This document shows, piece by piece, positions 1 to 9,024 of a stretch of 64,000 nt of DNA. The translations under genes and the position numbers were made by a program. The DNA is from Oceanobacillus halotolerans (GTDB taxonomy: Bacteria > Bacillota > Bacilli > Bacillales > Amphibacillaceae), in assembly GCF_010993955.1 (NCBI RefSeq), contig NZ_WIXL01000005.1, positions 1 to 64,000 of the forward strand, in the 5' to 3' direction. Within the stretch, counting starts at the first letter, position 1, and the number at the start of each line of letters is the position of its first letter. The notes beneath the pieces were generated by a model. That model made no database searches, had not been told where the DNA came from, and worked only from the letters and a program-made list of their open reading frames with translations.

Positions 1-240
1 GGAGTCGACTGTCCTTCGCTCCAATCAACTATTATATTAGCATCAATGATGATCTAAATATGGATTAGTCCACGAGCTAGCGTAGGAAAAACACGGAGAC
101 TCCTGCGGGAAGTAGGAGATCGGTCAGACCCCACAGGGCGCTAGCCCGAGGAGGCTCACCACTCCCCCGCGGAAAGCGAAGTGTTTTTCCGAAGCGAAGA
201 AATGTGCATATTCTAGTTACTGCGTATAATAGATCTTATG
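1..240. repeat. Long intergenic repeat, copy A (cut by window edge)
   Basis: Non-coding DNA downstream of ffh. It begins with GGAGTCGACTGTCC and continues through ACTCCTGCGGGAAGTAGGAG, GACCCCACAGGGC, CTAGCCCGAGGAGGCT and ACTCCCCCGCGG to an AAGCGAAGTGTTTTTCC tail. The same ordered blocks recur at about 56303-56590, so this is a dispersed repeat. It is more GC-rich than its surroundings, has several short self-complementary blocks and no convincing ORF. The rest of the gap (241-302) shows nothing I can name. The left boundary lies outside the window. The function is unknown. Confidence 0.8.
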
Positions 241-302
241 TGCAATGCATTTCATACTAGAAAACAACAATCTTTTCGAAAATAGCCTTTAAAAACAGCC
301 TA

Positions 303-1652
303 CTAAAAAGGATTAAACGGTAGCTTCATGCCTTTTCCTTTCTTTCCTTTTTGCATATTGGTCATTTGTTTCATCATTTTTTTCATTTCATCAAATTGCT
401 TGAGTAATCGGTTTACTTGGGAAACAGATGTTCCAGAACCTTTTGCAATTCGTTTCTTCCGACTAGCGTTCATAATACTTGGGTCTAATCGTTCTTTTTT
501 TGTCATAGACTGAATAATTGCTTCAACATGAGACAATTGTTTTTCATCAATTTGTGCATTCTTTAACCCTTTCATTTTGTTTGCACCTGGAATCATTGCC
601 ATTAGATCTTCTAATGGACCCATTTGTTTGACTTGTCCCATTTGCTCTAAAAAGTCATCAAAGGTAAAGGTTGCATTTCGCATTTTTTCTTCTAGTTCTT
701 TTGCTTGTTTTTCATCCACATTGGTTTGTGCTTTTTCAATTAAAGATAATACATCTCCCATACCAAGAATACGAGATGCCATACGTTCTGGATGGAATGG
801 TTCTAACGCATCTAATTTTTCACCCATACCCGCAAACTTAATCGGTTTATCGGTAACAGCTTTGATTGATAATGCAGCACCACCACGAGTATCACCATCG
901 AGTTTCGTTAAAACAACACCAGAAATATCTAATTGTTCATTAAAACTTTCTGCAACATTAACCGCATCTTGACCTGTCATTGCGTCCACAACTAAAAAGA
1001 TTTCATCAGGTTGGACCGTATCTTTAATCTGTTCTAATTCATCCATTAATTCATGGTCTACATGTAGTCGTCCTGCCGTATCAATAATGACATAATCATT
1101 ATGTTCTGCTTTTGCTTGTTCCATTGCTTCTTTTGCAATATCCACTGGATTTGCATCAGTTCCCTTAGAATAAACAGGCATATCTAACTGTGTACCTAAC
1201 GTTTCCAACTGATTTATTGCAGCTGGTCGATATACGTCACATGCCACTAGTAGTGGGGAGCGATTATGCTTTTTACGTAAGTGATTCGCAAGTTTACCAG
1301 TAGTCGTTGTTTTACCAGCACCTTGAAGACCAACCATCATAATAACAGTTGGTGGTCGATCACTAACAGCAATTTTACTTTGCTCACCACCCATTAATTC
1401 TGTTAACTCTTCTTTTACCACTTTAATAACTTGCTGACCAGGGGTTAAGCTTTCCATTACTTCCTGTCCAACAGATCGTTCTTTAATACGCTTAATTAAA
1501 TCTTTGACTACCTTAAAATTTACATCAGCCTCTAATAAAGCAAGGCGGACTTCACGAGTCATTTCTTTAACGTCTTGCTCACTAACCTTCCCTTTACCAG
1601 TAATTTTTTTAATGGTACCTTGCAGGCGGTCGGCTAATCCTTCAAATGCCAT
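303..1652 (-). CDS. ffh: Signal recognition particle protein Ffh (SRP54)
   Basis: GTPase that binds signal sequences emerging from the ribosome together with 4.5S/6S RNA and delivers the complex to FtsY at the membrane. The 449 residues match the normal bacterial length. Residues 1-90 form the N domain. The G domain shows GLQGAGKT (108-115), DTAGR (191-195) and TKLDGD (249-254). The M domain fills the C-terminal third and ends in a methionine- and lysine-rich tail with repeated MKKMM-like steps, as expected for signal-peptide and RNA binding. It is the last gene of smc-ftsY-ylxM-ffh and follows ylxM by 13 bp. In B. subtilis rpsP comes next; here a repeat follows. Confidence 0.98.
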   Translation of the reverse strand: MAFEGLADRLQGTIKKITGKGKVSEQDVKEMTREVRLALLEADVNFKVVKDLIKRIKERSVGQEVMESLTPGQQVIKVVKEELTELMGGEQSKIAVSDRPPTVIMMVGLQGAGKTTTTGKLANHLRKKHNRSPLLVACDVYRPAAINQLETLGTQLDMPVYSKGTDANPVDIAKEAMEQAKAEHNDYVIIDTAGRLHVDHELMDELEQIKDTVQPDEIFLVVDAMTGQDAVNVAESFNEQLDISGVVLTKLDGDTRGGAALSIKAVTDKPIKFAGMGEKLDALEPFHPERMASRILGMGDVLSLIEKAQTNVDEKQAKELEEKMRNATFTFDDFLEQMGQVKQMGPLEDLMAMIPGANKMKGLKNAQIDEKQLSHVEAIIQSMTKKERLDPSIMNASRKKRIAKGSGTSVSQVNRLLKQFDEMKKMMKQMTNMQKGKKGKGMKLPFNPF

Positions 1653-1665
1653 AGAAGGTGTCCCC

Positions 1666-1983
1666 CTAATCTATTTCTTTTAATTGTTGAATTAACGTCA
1701 TACTTGTACTATCTTTCACCGTTTCTTCAAGCTTTTGAATTAGCTTTGTACGTTGCTGGAATCTCTCGTATAAATGTAATTTACTTTCATAGGATTCAAG
1801 CATTGTTTCCGTACGCTTAATGTTATCATAAACGGCTTGTCGTGAAACTTGAAATAACTCGGAAATTTCACCTAAAGAGTAATCCTCTAAATAATACATT
1901 TCCATATAGTTTCGTTGTTTTGGGGTTAATAATGCTTGATAAAAATCGAATAAATAATTGATCCTTGTTGTCTTTTCTAGCAA
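1666..1983 (-). CDS. ylxM: YlxM, SRP-associated helix-turn-helix protein
   Basis: A 105-residue protein of the UPF0122/YlxM family, which is found beside ffh and ftsY in Firmicutes and has been reported to modulate SRP GTPase activity in streptococci. An HTH resembling sigma-factor region 4 is visible around residues 37-65 ([20 protein letters not shown]). The second half is a charged helix. The start is a TTG preceded by AAGGGGTGG at a spacing of four bases. It sits between ftsY and ffh, which supports a role in protein targeting. The molecular role in this organism is inferred from family and context. Confidence 0.93.
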   Translation of the reverse strand: MLEKTTRINYLFDFYQALLTPKQRNYMEMYYLEDYSLGEISELFQVSRQAVYDNIKRTETMLESYESKLHLYERFQQRTKLIQKLEETVKDSTSMTLIQQLKEID

Positions 1984-2031
1984 ATGACCACCCCTTGTTA
2001 AGTGAAATCCCTTTACAAAAATATAGTAACA

Positions 2032-3033
2032 TTAATCTTCCTCTTCTTCAAGCAGATCTGCAAATAACCCATAGACAAATGCGTGTGCATTAAATTCCTG
2101 TAGGTCTTCAACTTTTTCACCAAGACCAACTAACTTCACTGGTATGTTTAATTCATTACGAATAGCTAGCACAATACCACCCTTTGCTGTTCCATCAAGC
2201 TTTGTTAACACAATTCCCGAAACATCTGTTGCTTCTGAGAATGTCTTCGCTTGGCTTAACGCATTCTGACCAGTAGTAGCATCTAATACAAGTAATACTT
2301 CATGTGGTGCTCCAGGTATTTCTCGTTCAATCACCCGTTTTACTTTTGCCAATTCATTCATTAAGTTTACTTTATTTTGTAATCTACCAGCCGTATCACA
2401 AATTAACACATCTGCATCACGAGACTTCGCTGCTTTTATACCATCAAAAATAACAGCTGCAGGATCACTTCCAGCGTTTTGTTTAATGACATCTACATCG
2501 GCTCGTTCTCCCCAAACCTCTAATTGCTCAATTGCTCCCGCACGGAAGGTATCCCCTGCAGCAAGAACGACACGCTTTCCATCTTGTTTTAGTTTATGCG
2601 CAAGTTTTCCGATGGAGGTGGTTTTACCAACTCCATTTACACCCACTACTAAAATAACGGATAAGTTATCTTCTTGAAGATTAATTTGCTCAATCTCTTC
2701 ATCATCATCACCATAGTAAATATCAACCAGCTTTTCCGAGATAACTTCTTTTATTCCTTCTGTATCTTTAATATTTTGTCGTTTTGCTTCCATTTTCAAT
2801 TCTTCCACTAAATCCATAACGGTCATTACGCCGACGTCGGCTGTGATTAGTACTTCTTCTAATTCTTCAAAAAAATCTTCATCCACTTTCCGATAGCGAG
2901 CAATTAAGTCATTTAGCTTCCCAGAAAAGGAATTTCGTGTTTTCTTCATTCCTTCCTTGTACTTTGTGGATACTTCTTCTGTTGCTTCCTCATTTTTTCC
3001 AAATTTTGATTTTAATTTATCCATAAAACCCAT
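2032..3033 (-). CDS. ftsY: SRP receptor FtsY
   Basis: Membrane-associated GTPase that docks the Ffh-ribosome complex at the translocon. The 333 residues comprise a short charged N-terminal region, the NG domain with GVNGVGKT (131-138), DTAGR (213-217) and TKLDG (277-281), and an acidic C-terminus (LLEEEED). The long acidic A domain of enterobacterial FtsY is absent, as is usual in Bacillaceae. The start is set by AAGGAGGAG eight bases upstream. It lies 15 bp downstream of smc and 48 bp upstream of ylxM, in an smc-ftsY-ylxM-ffh transcription unit. Confidence 0.98.
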   Translation of the reverse strand: MGFMDKLKSKFGKNEEATEEVSTKYKEGMKKTRNSFSGKLNDLIARYRKVDEDFFEELEEVLITADVGVMTVMDLVEELKMEAKRQNIKDTEGIKEVISEKLVDIYYGDDDEEIEQINLQEDNLSVILVVGVNGVGKTTSIGKLAHKLKQDGKRVVLAAGDTFRAGAIEQLEVWGERADVDVIKQNAGSDPAAVIFDGIKAAKSRDADVLICDTAGRLQNKVNLMNELAKVKRVIEREIPGAPHEVLLVLDATTGQNALSQAKTFSEATDVSGIVLTKLDGTAKGGIVLAIRNELNIPVKLVGLGEKVEDLQEFNAHAFVYGLFADLLEEEED

Positions 3034-3048
3034 ACGAACTACTCCTCC

Positions 3049-6000
3049 TTACGATTTAACCAATTCTTTTGTATCTTCTAAGCGAACTGAGACTAGCCGC
3101 GACACACCAGATTCCTGCATTGTCACACCATATAAGACATTTGCTTCTTCCATTGTTCCCTTACGATGGGTTATCACAATAAATTGTGTATCTTCACTAA
3201 ACTGCTTAATATATTTTGCAAATCGACTTACATTTGCTTCATCTAGTGCTGCTTCTACTTCATCGAGCACACAAAATGGAACTGGCCGTACTCGTAAGAT
3301 CGAAAACAATAATGCAATAGCGGTCAATGCACGCTCTCCACCCGATAATAAACCAAGATGTTGCAATTTCTTCCCTGGGGGCTGTGCAACAATCTCCACA
3401 CCCGTTTCTAATAAATTGTTCGGGTCTGTTAGAGTCAACTCAGCTTGTCCACCACCAAATAATTCCCGAAATACAATCGCAAATTCTTCTTTAATCGAAC
3501 TAAATGTATGATCAAATCGTTTCTGCATTTCCTCATCCATTTCAGCAATAACAGAATACAACGTCTCTTTTGCATCTACTAAATCAGTTCTTTGTTCTGA
3601 TAAAAAAGTATAACGTTCGGAAATACGTTCATATTCATCAATTGCACCTAAGTTAACTGTACCAAGGTTATCGATCGATTGTTTGATTTGTGATACCTTT
3701 TCTTTTGCAGTATCAAGATTATCTACTTTGTCATAGTCTGCTTTTGCTTTTTCAAATGTAATCATATACTCTTCCTGTAAATGAGACAGGCGAGTTTCTA
3801 GTGCTACATCAAGCCGATTTGCTTTCACTTCTTTTTCTTGAATCTCTTTTTGTATCGCTTGGTGATTTTTATTTTCTTCTTTTAATTCTCTTTCTTCATC
3901 CTCCACCCATTTTGTTTTGTTCGTCCGCTCTGTCCTTTTTTCCTGAATCTTCGTTGTCAATGACTCTTTAGCTTCTTTTTTAGCTATAATGGATTCATGC
4001 ATTTCTTCAACGGTGTCGTTAGATTCATGTGCTGCTATCAGATCTTGTAAATCTCTTGTGTACTGATCATATTGTTTTTCGATTTCATTTAATTGGGTTT
4101 CTACACTTTTTGTTTTTTCCCGCTGACTTTTTGCTCGTTCATCTTGTTCTGCTAATGTTACCTGATAACGATGTAGTTCTGCTTGTAATTGCTCTTGGTT
4201 TTCTTTTACCGTTTCTTCTTCCTTTGTCAACCTATCAATCTCATCCTGTAAAGTGGTTAATTGCTCTTTTATCGTAGCCAATTTATGATCCAACTCTTTC
4301 TCTCGTTGGATGAGAATTGTCCGATCTTCATCAAATTGTTGTTTATCTTGGTCATATAGTACTAAATTATCTTGAAGGGAACTTAATTTCATCTCTTTTT
4401 CTTTTAATTCATTATGTGTTTCTTGTAAAGCTGCTCGTTCACTAGATAAATCCTTTTCCATTTTTTTAAGGGTTTCTTCTGTTTGTTGTATATAACCTTT
4501 TTGATTGGTCACTTTTTCCTCAAAGTTTTTTGCCTTTTTGGTAAACTCATCTAATTTTTTAGTGATTTCTTCTAAGTCTTTTTCTCTTGTAAACAGTGAT
4601 TGATTCGTTTTCTTTTGGGCACCACCTGACATAGAGCCACCTGGATTTACAACATCTCCTTCCAACGTTACAATTCTAAACCGCCGCATCACAAGTTTAG
4701 CAATTTCATTGGCATCTTTTAATGTTTTGGCAACAATGACATGTCCCATTAAATGATCAGCTACTTTTTGATAGGCTTTTGGGATACTTATAAGTTGGGA
4801 GGCTACTCCTATAAAGCCATCATACTTCTCGACTTTTCCTAGGATATCCTTTGGAATAAACCGCGGTTGAATCGATGATAATGGTAAGAACGTTGCACGG
4901 CCATTATTTGTCTTTTTCAGCCAGGAAATTGCTTCACGTGCCGAGGCATCATGCTCAACAACAATATGCTGTGCCTGAGATCCAAGGACTGTTTCGATTG
5001 CTGTTACATATGCTCTTGAAACATCTATTAATTCAATCACAGCTCCATGAATTTGGTCTAGCTCATTTTGTTTATTTGCTTTTAATACTGCTTTAACACC
5101 ATGGAAAAATCCTTGAAAATCCTCTTTCATTTCTTCTAGCATTTCTTTTTTTGATTTGAGCTTTTCAATATATTGATACCCTTGATATAGCTTTGTTTGA
5201 TTTTCTTGAAATAAAGACCGCTCTTGATCTAACGACTCTTTCATTTCAGTGAATTCTGTTTCTTTTCCTGTATATGCCTTTTTTTGCTCATCAAAAGCTG
5301 TTTTTAGTTCTGATAGTTTTTTTGTTAACACTTCTCGTTCAGTTAAAACATCTTCAAATTTTTCTTTTTGTTTTGTTTCTTTTCCATTAAGCTGCTGTAG
5401 TTGTTGTTGTATTGTTTGTTTTTCATTTCGCTTAGCAGCTTGCTTGTTTAAGTATTCGATATAATCAGCTTTTAATGTTTCAATATGTTCAGCTATATTT
5501 TCCTGTTTATGTGCTAATTTATTTTCAAGTTGTTCCAAATGTTGTTTTGTTTTTTGTTGTTCCGTTTCCAGACTGCGTAATTTTTCTTTTTCCTCTTTTA
5601 ATTCAGTCTCATATTGTGTTACTTTTTCCGCTGTTTCTGATTTTTGTAATTCCAGCTTTTCTTTATTCTCCGCAAAATGTTTTGTCCGTTCGTTTAATAC
5701 ATGTTTTTTTCCTTCTAATTGTTCTAACCCTTGGGTGATATGTAATAATTCATTTTGTAACCTTTCTATTTCTTCATCTAAGGCTTGCATCTGTTGACGT
5801 TCTGATGCTAATGTTGCTTCTTTTTGCTGAACGAGCGTTTGTTGATTAATCTCTTTCATTTTATCGTTTTCTAACGCTTCTAGTAATTGTTGCCATTTAT
5901 TATGAAGCTGTTCAATTTCGGTTACAAGCAGAGCAATCTCTTGTTCTTTTAGTTGCTTTTTCCGTTCTAAATAAATTTGTGCCGTTTCCGCTTGTTCCTC

Positions 6001-6615
6001 TAAGGGACCAATCTGTTGTTCAATTTCATGAATAATATCTTCTACACGATTCAAATTTTCTTGTGTTTCAGCTAGTTTATATTCTGCCTTCTTCTTCCGT
6101 TGTTTATATTTTAATACACCTGCCGCTTCTTCAAATATGGTTCGGCGTTCCTCTGCTTTTGAACTTAAGATTTCTTCCACTTTTCCTTGACTAATGATGG
6201 AAAAAGCTTCACGCCCTAATCCAGAGTCCATAAATAAGTCAACAATATCTTTAAGACGACAAGGTTGTTTATTAATATAAAACTCACTCTCACCCGAACG
6301 ATAGACGCGCCTAGTAACGTTTACTTCTTCATAATCAAGCGGGAGCTTTTTATCACTATTATCTAACACTAGAGATACTTCGGCTACATTCAACGGTTTT
6401 CTAGAATCACTTCCTTGGAAAATAATATCCTCCATTTTAGATCCACGTAATGATCGAGCGGATTGTTCACCTAAAACCCAACGGATTGCATCAGTAATAT
6501 TACTCTTACCACTACCATTTGGTCCTACAACAGCTGTAACACCTGGTACAAAATCAACATTAATCCGTTCAGCAAAAGATTTAAAACCTACACTTTCTAA
6601 TCTTTTTAAATACAT
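3049..6615 (-). CDS. smc: Chromosome condensation ATPase SMC
   Basis: Large coiled-coil ATPase that, with ScpA and ScpB, organises and segregates the chromosome. I place the start at 6615 (MYLKRLESVG), where AGGAG sits seven bases upstream, rather than at the ORF opening at 6645. This gives 1188 residues, typical of the family. Visible are GPNGSGKS (31-38), two long Gln/Glu/Lys-rich coiled coils, a central hinge with a glycine-rich GGSMSGGAQ segment, the ABC signature LSGGE (from about 1090) and Walker B FCVLDEVEAALD (about 1115). In B. subtilis rnc is directly upstream in the same direction; here an inverted yfkK intervenes, so smc must have its own promoter. Confidence 0.97.
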   Translation of the reverse strand: MYLKRLESVGFKSFAERINVDFVPGVTAVVGPNGSGKSNITDAIRWVLGEQSARSLRGSKMEDIIFQGSDSRKPLNVAEVSLVLDNSDKKLPLDYEEVNVTRRVYRSGESEFYINKQPCRLKDIVDLFMDSGLGREAFSIISQGKVEEILSSKAEERRTIFEEAAGVLKYKQRKKKAEYKLAETQENLNRVEDIIHEIEQQIGPLEEQAETAQIYLERKKQLKEQEIALLVTEIEQLHNKWQQLLEALENDKMKEINQQTLVQQKEATLASERQQMQALDEEIERLQNELLHITQGLEQLEGKKHVLNERTKHFAENKEKLELQKSETAEKVTQYETELKEEKEKLRSLETEQQKTKQHLEQLENKLAHKQENIAEHIETLKADYIEYLNKQAAKRNEKQTIQQQLQQLNGKETKQKEKFEDVLTEREVLTKKLSELKTAFDEQKKAYTGKETEFTEMKESLDQERSLFQENQTKLYQGYQYIEKLKSKKEMLEEMKEDFQGFFHGVKAVLKANKQNELDQIHGAVIELIDVSRAYVTAIETVLGSQAQHIVVEHDASAREAISWLKKTNNGRATFLPLSSIQPRFIPKDILGKVEKYDGFIGVASQLISIPKAYQKVADHLMGHVIVAKTLKDANEIAKLVMRRFRIVTLEGDVVNPGGSMSGGAQKKTNQSLFTREKDLEEITKKLDEFTKKAKNFEEKVTNQKGYIQQTEETLKKMEKDLSSERAALQETHNELKEKEMKLSSLQDNLVLYDQDKQQFDEDRTILIQREKELDHKLATIKEQLTTLQDEIDRLTKEEETVKENQEQLQAELHRYQVTLAEQDERAKSQREKTKSVETQLNEIEKQYDQYTRDLQDLIAAHESNDTVEEMHESIIAKKEAKESLTTKIQEKRTERTNKTKWVEDEERELKEENKNHQAIQKEIQEKEVKANRLDVALETRLSHLQEEYMITFEKAKADYDKVDNLDTAKEKVSQIKQSIDNLGTVNLGAIDEYERISERYTFLSEQRTDLVDAKETLYSVIAEMDEEMQKRFDHTFSSIKEEFAIVFRELFGGGQAELTLTDPNNLLETGVEIVAQPPGKKLQHLGLLSGGERALTAIALLFSILRVRPVPFCVLDEVEAALDEANVSRFAKYIKQFSEDTQFIVITHRKGTMEEANVLYGVTMQESGVSRLVSVRLEDTKELVKS

Positions 6616-6971
6616 AACCATTCTCCTAACAATCTTACTTACCAAGTTTCATGATACAAAAACCGTTTAACCAACAATGTAAACACCTGATCGTACCGAA
6701 TCACCTAGCCGAGTTAGGTGTTTAAATATTAACATTATTAGCGGCGTTCTTAATCAACAAATCCCCTAGAGGTTAAAAAACATGCTCTTCATAGGAGATA
6801 ATGATGCTTTTAACGTATTTATTCTATCATAAACAGCATACTTTAGCATATATCTATTCACTAACCTCATGCTAAAGACAATTTATCTATTTAAAAAAGA
6901 ATACATCCTATTAGAACATGTCCTGTTTTATGTTATCATTACCATAACAAGCTAATATAAAAAGAGGTGGA
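6616..6971. other. Divergent intergenic region smc / yfkK
   Basis: This 356-bp gap must hold promoters for smc (leftward) and yfkK (rightward). It contains an 8-bp inverted repeat AAACACCT/AGGTGTTT (6681-6688, 6716-6723) and a 9-bp inverted repeat CTTTAGCAT/ATGCTAAAG (6841-6849, 6869-6877). Neither is followed by a T-run on either strand, so they are not obvious terminators. I found no coding potential. The yfkK promoter is listed separately; no clear smc promoter could be chosen. Confidence 0.5.
6911..6939 (+). promoter_or_regulatory. Candidate sigma-A promoter for yfkK
   Basis: TTAGAA (6911-6916), a 17-base spacer and TATCAT (6934-6939) lie about 35 bases before the yfkK start. The spacing is ideal and the -10 has five of six consensus bases. 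The -35 is weaker. Confidence 0.5.
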
Positions 6972-6974
6972 ATG

Positions 6975-7196
6975 ATGAAATTAGAAGAAGCTACGAAGGA
7001 AAACCTAGCATTTATTTTGGATGAATTATCAGAACGTTTAAGTGTTGTTAATCGTTCCCTGATGGACCCAGAAGACTATGACTTAGAAAAATATAATGAT
7101 ATAAAATTCATGTATGACATGGTAAAACAAAAGGGCCAATTAAGCTCTTCTGAGACACAAGCCTTCATTGAAGAACTACGAAATGTTCGAAAATAA
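6975..7196 (+). CDS. yfkK: UPF0435 / DUF1128 family protein, YfkK-like
   Basis: A small, charged, helical protein of 73 residues. It resembles B. subtilis YfkK (UPF0435) from memory: an N-terminal LDELSERLSVVNRSLMDPE segment, a central YNDIKFMYDMVKQKG and a C-terminal FIEELRNVRK. No function is established for the family and no catalytic motif is visible. Two consecutive ATGs are possible. I prefer 6975, which leaves a better distance from AGAGGTGG than 6972. It reads opposite to its neighbours, with its own candidate promoter and terminator, inside what is a continuous rnc-smc arrangement in B. subtilis. Confidence 0.85.
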   Translation: MKLEEATKENLAFILDELSERLSVVNRSLMDPEDYDLEKYNDIKFMYDMVKQKGQLSSSETQAFIEELRNVRK

Positions 7197-7202
7197 ATGA
7201 TC

Positions 7203-7244
7203 AAAAAACAGGTGATACTTTATAGACGGTACCACCTGTTTTTT
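7203..7244. terminator. Bidirectional terminator between yfkK and rnc
   Basis: A 12-bp inverted repeat AAAAAACAGGTG (7203-7214) / CACCTGTTTTTT (7233-7244) carries T-runs in both directions. It ends yfkK on plus and rnc on minus. Confidence 0.88.
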
Positions 7245-7246
7245 AG

Positions 7247-7933
7247 TTAATTAATATACGTATCTAGTGCCAATTTTGCCGCACGTTGTTCCGCCTCTTT
7301 TTTTGTTCTACCTATTCCTTCCCCTGCCACCTGATCTTTTATACAAACTTGGGCTATAAACTCTTTATTATGGGATGGCCCTTTTTCAGCAACAATCTTA
7401 TATTCAATTGATTGGTTTTTATACTGTTGAACAAATTCTTGTAGTTGGCTTTTATAATCCATCGCATGCGAAAAAGCACCTGTTTTAATCTTTGGAAATA
7501 CATGCTCCTCTAAAAAAGCTAATGCCTTATCAAAACCTTGATCAACATATAAAGCACCAAGAAAAGCTTCAAAAACATCAGCCAATAAAGCAGGACGCTC
7601 CCTGCCCCCGGTTTGTTCTTCACCTTTTCCTAATAATATATATTTGCCAAAATTTAATTCAGTGGCAAAGTTTACCAATGAAGCCTCACAAACAATAGCT
7701 GCACGCAGTTTTGTCAGCTCTCCTTCTGGCATCTGCTTATTTTTGCGATACAAATATTGGGAAACACCTAATTCCAACACTGCATCACCTAAGAACTCTA
7801 AGCGTTCATTATCAGAAGACTGGATTCCCCGATGCTCATTCACATAAGATGAATGTGTAAAAGCTTGTCTTAAGAGACTTTGATCTCCAAACTTAATCTG
7901 AAGTTGACTTTCTAATTGTGCAAAATCCAACAA
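7247..7933 (-). CDS. rnc: Ribonuclease III
   Basis: Double-strand-specific endoribonuclease for rRNA, scRNA and antisense processing. From the start chosen here the protein has 228 residues. The signature [11 protein letters not shown] is at 42-52 (E46, D50), with the second metal-binding pair D119 and E122 in [16 protein letters not shown]-terminal double-stranded-RNA-binding domain includes [19 protein letters not shown]. The open frame extends to 7990 (TTG), but that stretch lies inside a hairpin. GGAGGTG just upstream of two TTG codons (7931-7933, 7928-7930) marks the real start; either is possible. It is the last gene after acpP and ends in a terminator shared with yfkK. Confidence 0.96.
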   Translation of the reverse strand: MLDFAQLESQLQIKFGDQSLLRQAFTHSSYVNEHRGIQSSDNERLEFLGDAVLELGVSQYLYRKNKQMPEGELTKLRAAIVCEASLVNFATELNFGKYILLGKGEEQTGGRERPALLADVFEAFLGALYVDQGFDKALAFLEEHVFPKIKTGAFSHAMDYKSQLQEFVQQYKNQSIEYKIVAEKGPSHNKEFIAQVCIKDQVAGEGIGRTKKEAEQRAAKLALDTYIN

Positions 7934-7977
7934 TTTCACCTCCTTCTTCTGTTGTACAAACAATCGACAATATACGG

Positions 7978-8001
7978 AAAGTCTCGCCAATGCGAGACTT
8001 T
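7978..8001. other. Perfect 10-bp hairpin between acpP and rnc
   Basis: AAAGTCTCGC (7978-7987) and GCGAGACTTT (7992-8001) flank a four-base loop. It lies 5 bases beyond the acpP stop and about 45 bases before the rnc start. In the direction of transcription it is followed by CCGTATATT, not a T-run, so it is a poor intrinsic terminator. It may stabilise the acpP message or serve as a processing site. Confidence 0.6.
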
Positions 8002-8006
8002 CTATA

Positions 8007-8240
8007 CTAGGATTGACTGTTTATGTACTCAACAGCATCACCTACAGTATTGATTTTCTCAGCTTCTTCATCAGCGATTTCCATATCGAACTCGTCTTCA
8101 AGCTCCATTACAAGTTCTACAACATCTAATGAGTCTGCTTCAAGGTCATCTTTAAATGATGCTTCCATTGTCACTTTTGATTCTTCAACATCCAATTGAT
8201 CCACGATGATTTTCTTTACACGATCAAATACATCTGCCAT
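8007..8240 (-). CDS. acpP: Acyl carrier protein
   Basis: Carries growing fatty acyl chains on a 4'-phosphopantetheine arm during type II fatty acid synthesis. The 77-residue acidic, four-helix protein contains the DSL attachment motif, with the serine at position 37 ([11 protein letters not shown]). GGGGGTGATC lies upstream of the ATG. It follows fabG by 43 bp and precedes rnc, the usual Bacillus order. Length and composition are standard. Confidence 0.98.
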   Translation of the reverse strand: MADVFDRVKKIIVDQLDVEESKVTMEASFKDDLEADSLDVVELVMELEDEFDMEIADEEAEKINTVGDAVEYINSQS

Positions 8241-8283
8241 CCTTGATCACCCCCTTTCAAATAATCTAGCAAAATGCTTGGTA

Positions 8284-9024
8284 TTACATTACCATTCCAC
8301 CATCAATATGAATCGTTTGACCTGTAATATAATTGGCATCGTCTGAAGCAAGAAAGCGAACAACCCTCGCTACATCTTCGGCTTTACCCAATCTTTCTAA
8401 CGGAATAAGTGAATACATGGATTCTTTTTGCTCGTCTGTTAAAGCATCTGTCATTTCTGTTGCAATAAAACCTGGTGCAACTGCATTCACCAAAATATTG
8501 CGTGATGCTAACTCCTTAGCAGTCGTTTTGGTTAAACCAATAACACCCGCTTTTGCAGCAACATAGTTTGCTTGACCTGGATTTCCACTCACACCAACGA
8601 TAGAGGAAACATTAATAATTTTCCCCTCTTTTTGCTTCATCATTTGTCTTGTGACTGCTTTCGTACAGACAAATACACCTTTTAAGTTCGTATTAATAAC
8701 CTGATCAAACTCTTCTTCTTTCATGCGCATTAACAAGTTATCACGTGTTATACCAGCGTTATTAACGAGAATATCTAAGCTACCAAATTCTTTTATTACT
8801 GCTTTCACCATACTTTTGACACTTGCTTCATCTGAAACATCTGCTTGGATCTTGAATGTTTTAACACCAAGTGCTTCTAATTCTTCTACTACTGCTTGCG
8901 CTTTTTCTTCATTTCCAGCAAAATTTACCGCAACATTCGCACCTTTTTGACCCAATTCTAAGGCAATTGCTTTCCCAATACCACGCGAGGCTCCTGTAAC
9001 CAGTGCATTTTTTCCTTCCAACAT
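8284..9024 (-). CDS. fabG: 3-oxoacyl-[acyl-carrier-protein] reductase FabG
   Basis: NADPH-dependent reductase for the first reduction in each fatty acid elongation cycle. It is a 246-residue short-chain dehydrogenase: cofactor loop TGASRGIG (10-17), NNAG (88-91), and the catalytic Ser140/141, Tyr154 and Lys158 in VSS...YVAAK. The C-terminus GGMVM is typical. Its start overlaps the fabD stop by one base, suggesting translational coupling. Its position in the fapR-plsX-fabD-fabG-acpP cluster identifies it as FabG rather than a generic SDR. Confidence 0.97.
   Translation of the reverse strand: MLEGKNALVTGASRGIGKAIALELGQKGANVAVNFAGNEEKAQAVVEELEALGVKTFKIQADVSDEASVKSMVKAVIKEFGSLDILVNNAGITRDNLLMRMKEEEFDQVINTNLKGVFVCTKAVTRQMMKQKEGKIINVSSIVGVSGNPGQANYVAAKAGVIGLTKTTAKELASRNILVNAVAPGFIATEMTDALTDEQKESMYSLIPLERLGKAEDVARVVRFLASDDANYITGQTIHIDGGMVM

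Noticed and set aside
6681-6723. Terminator or operator in the smc/yfkK gap
   Set aside because: An inverted repeat is present but without T-run or known operator consensus; mentioned only as a feature of the gap.
7978-8001. Intrinsic terminator after acpP
   Set aside because: The stem is perfect but no T-run follows on the minus strand; kept as an unclassified hairpin.
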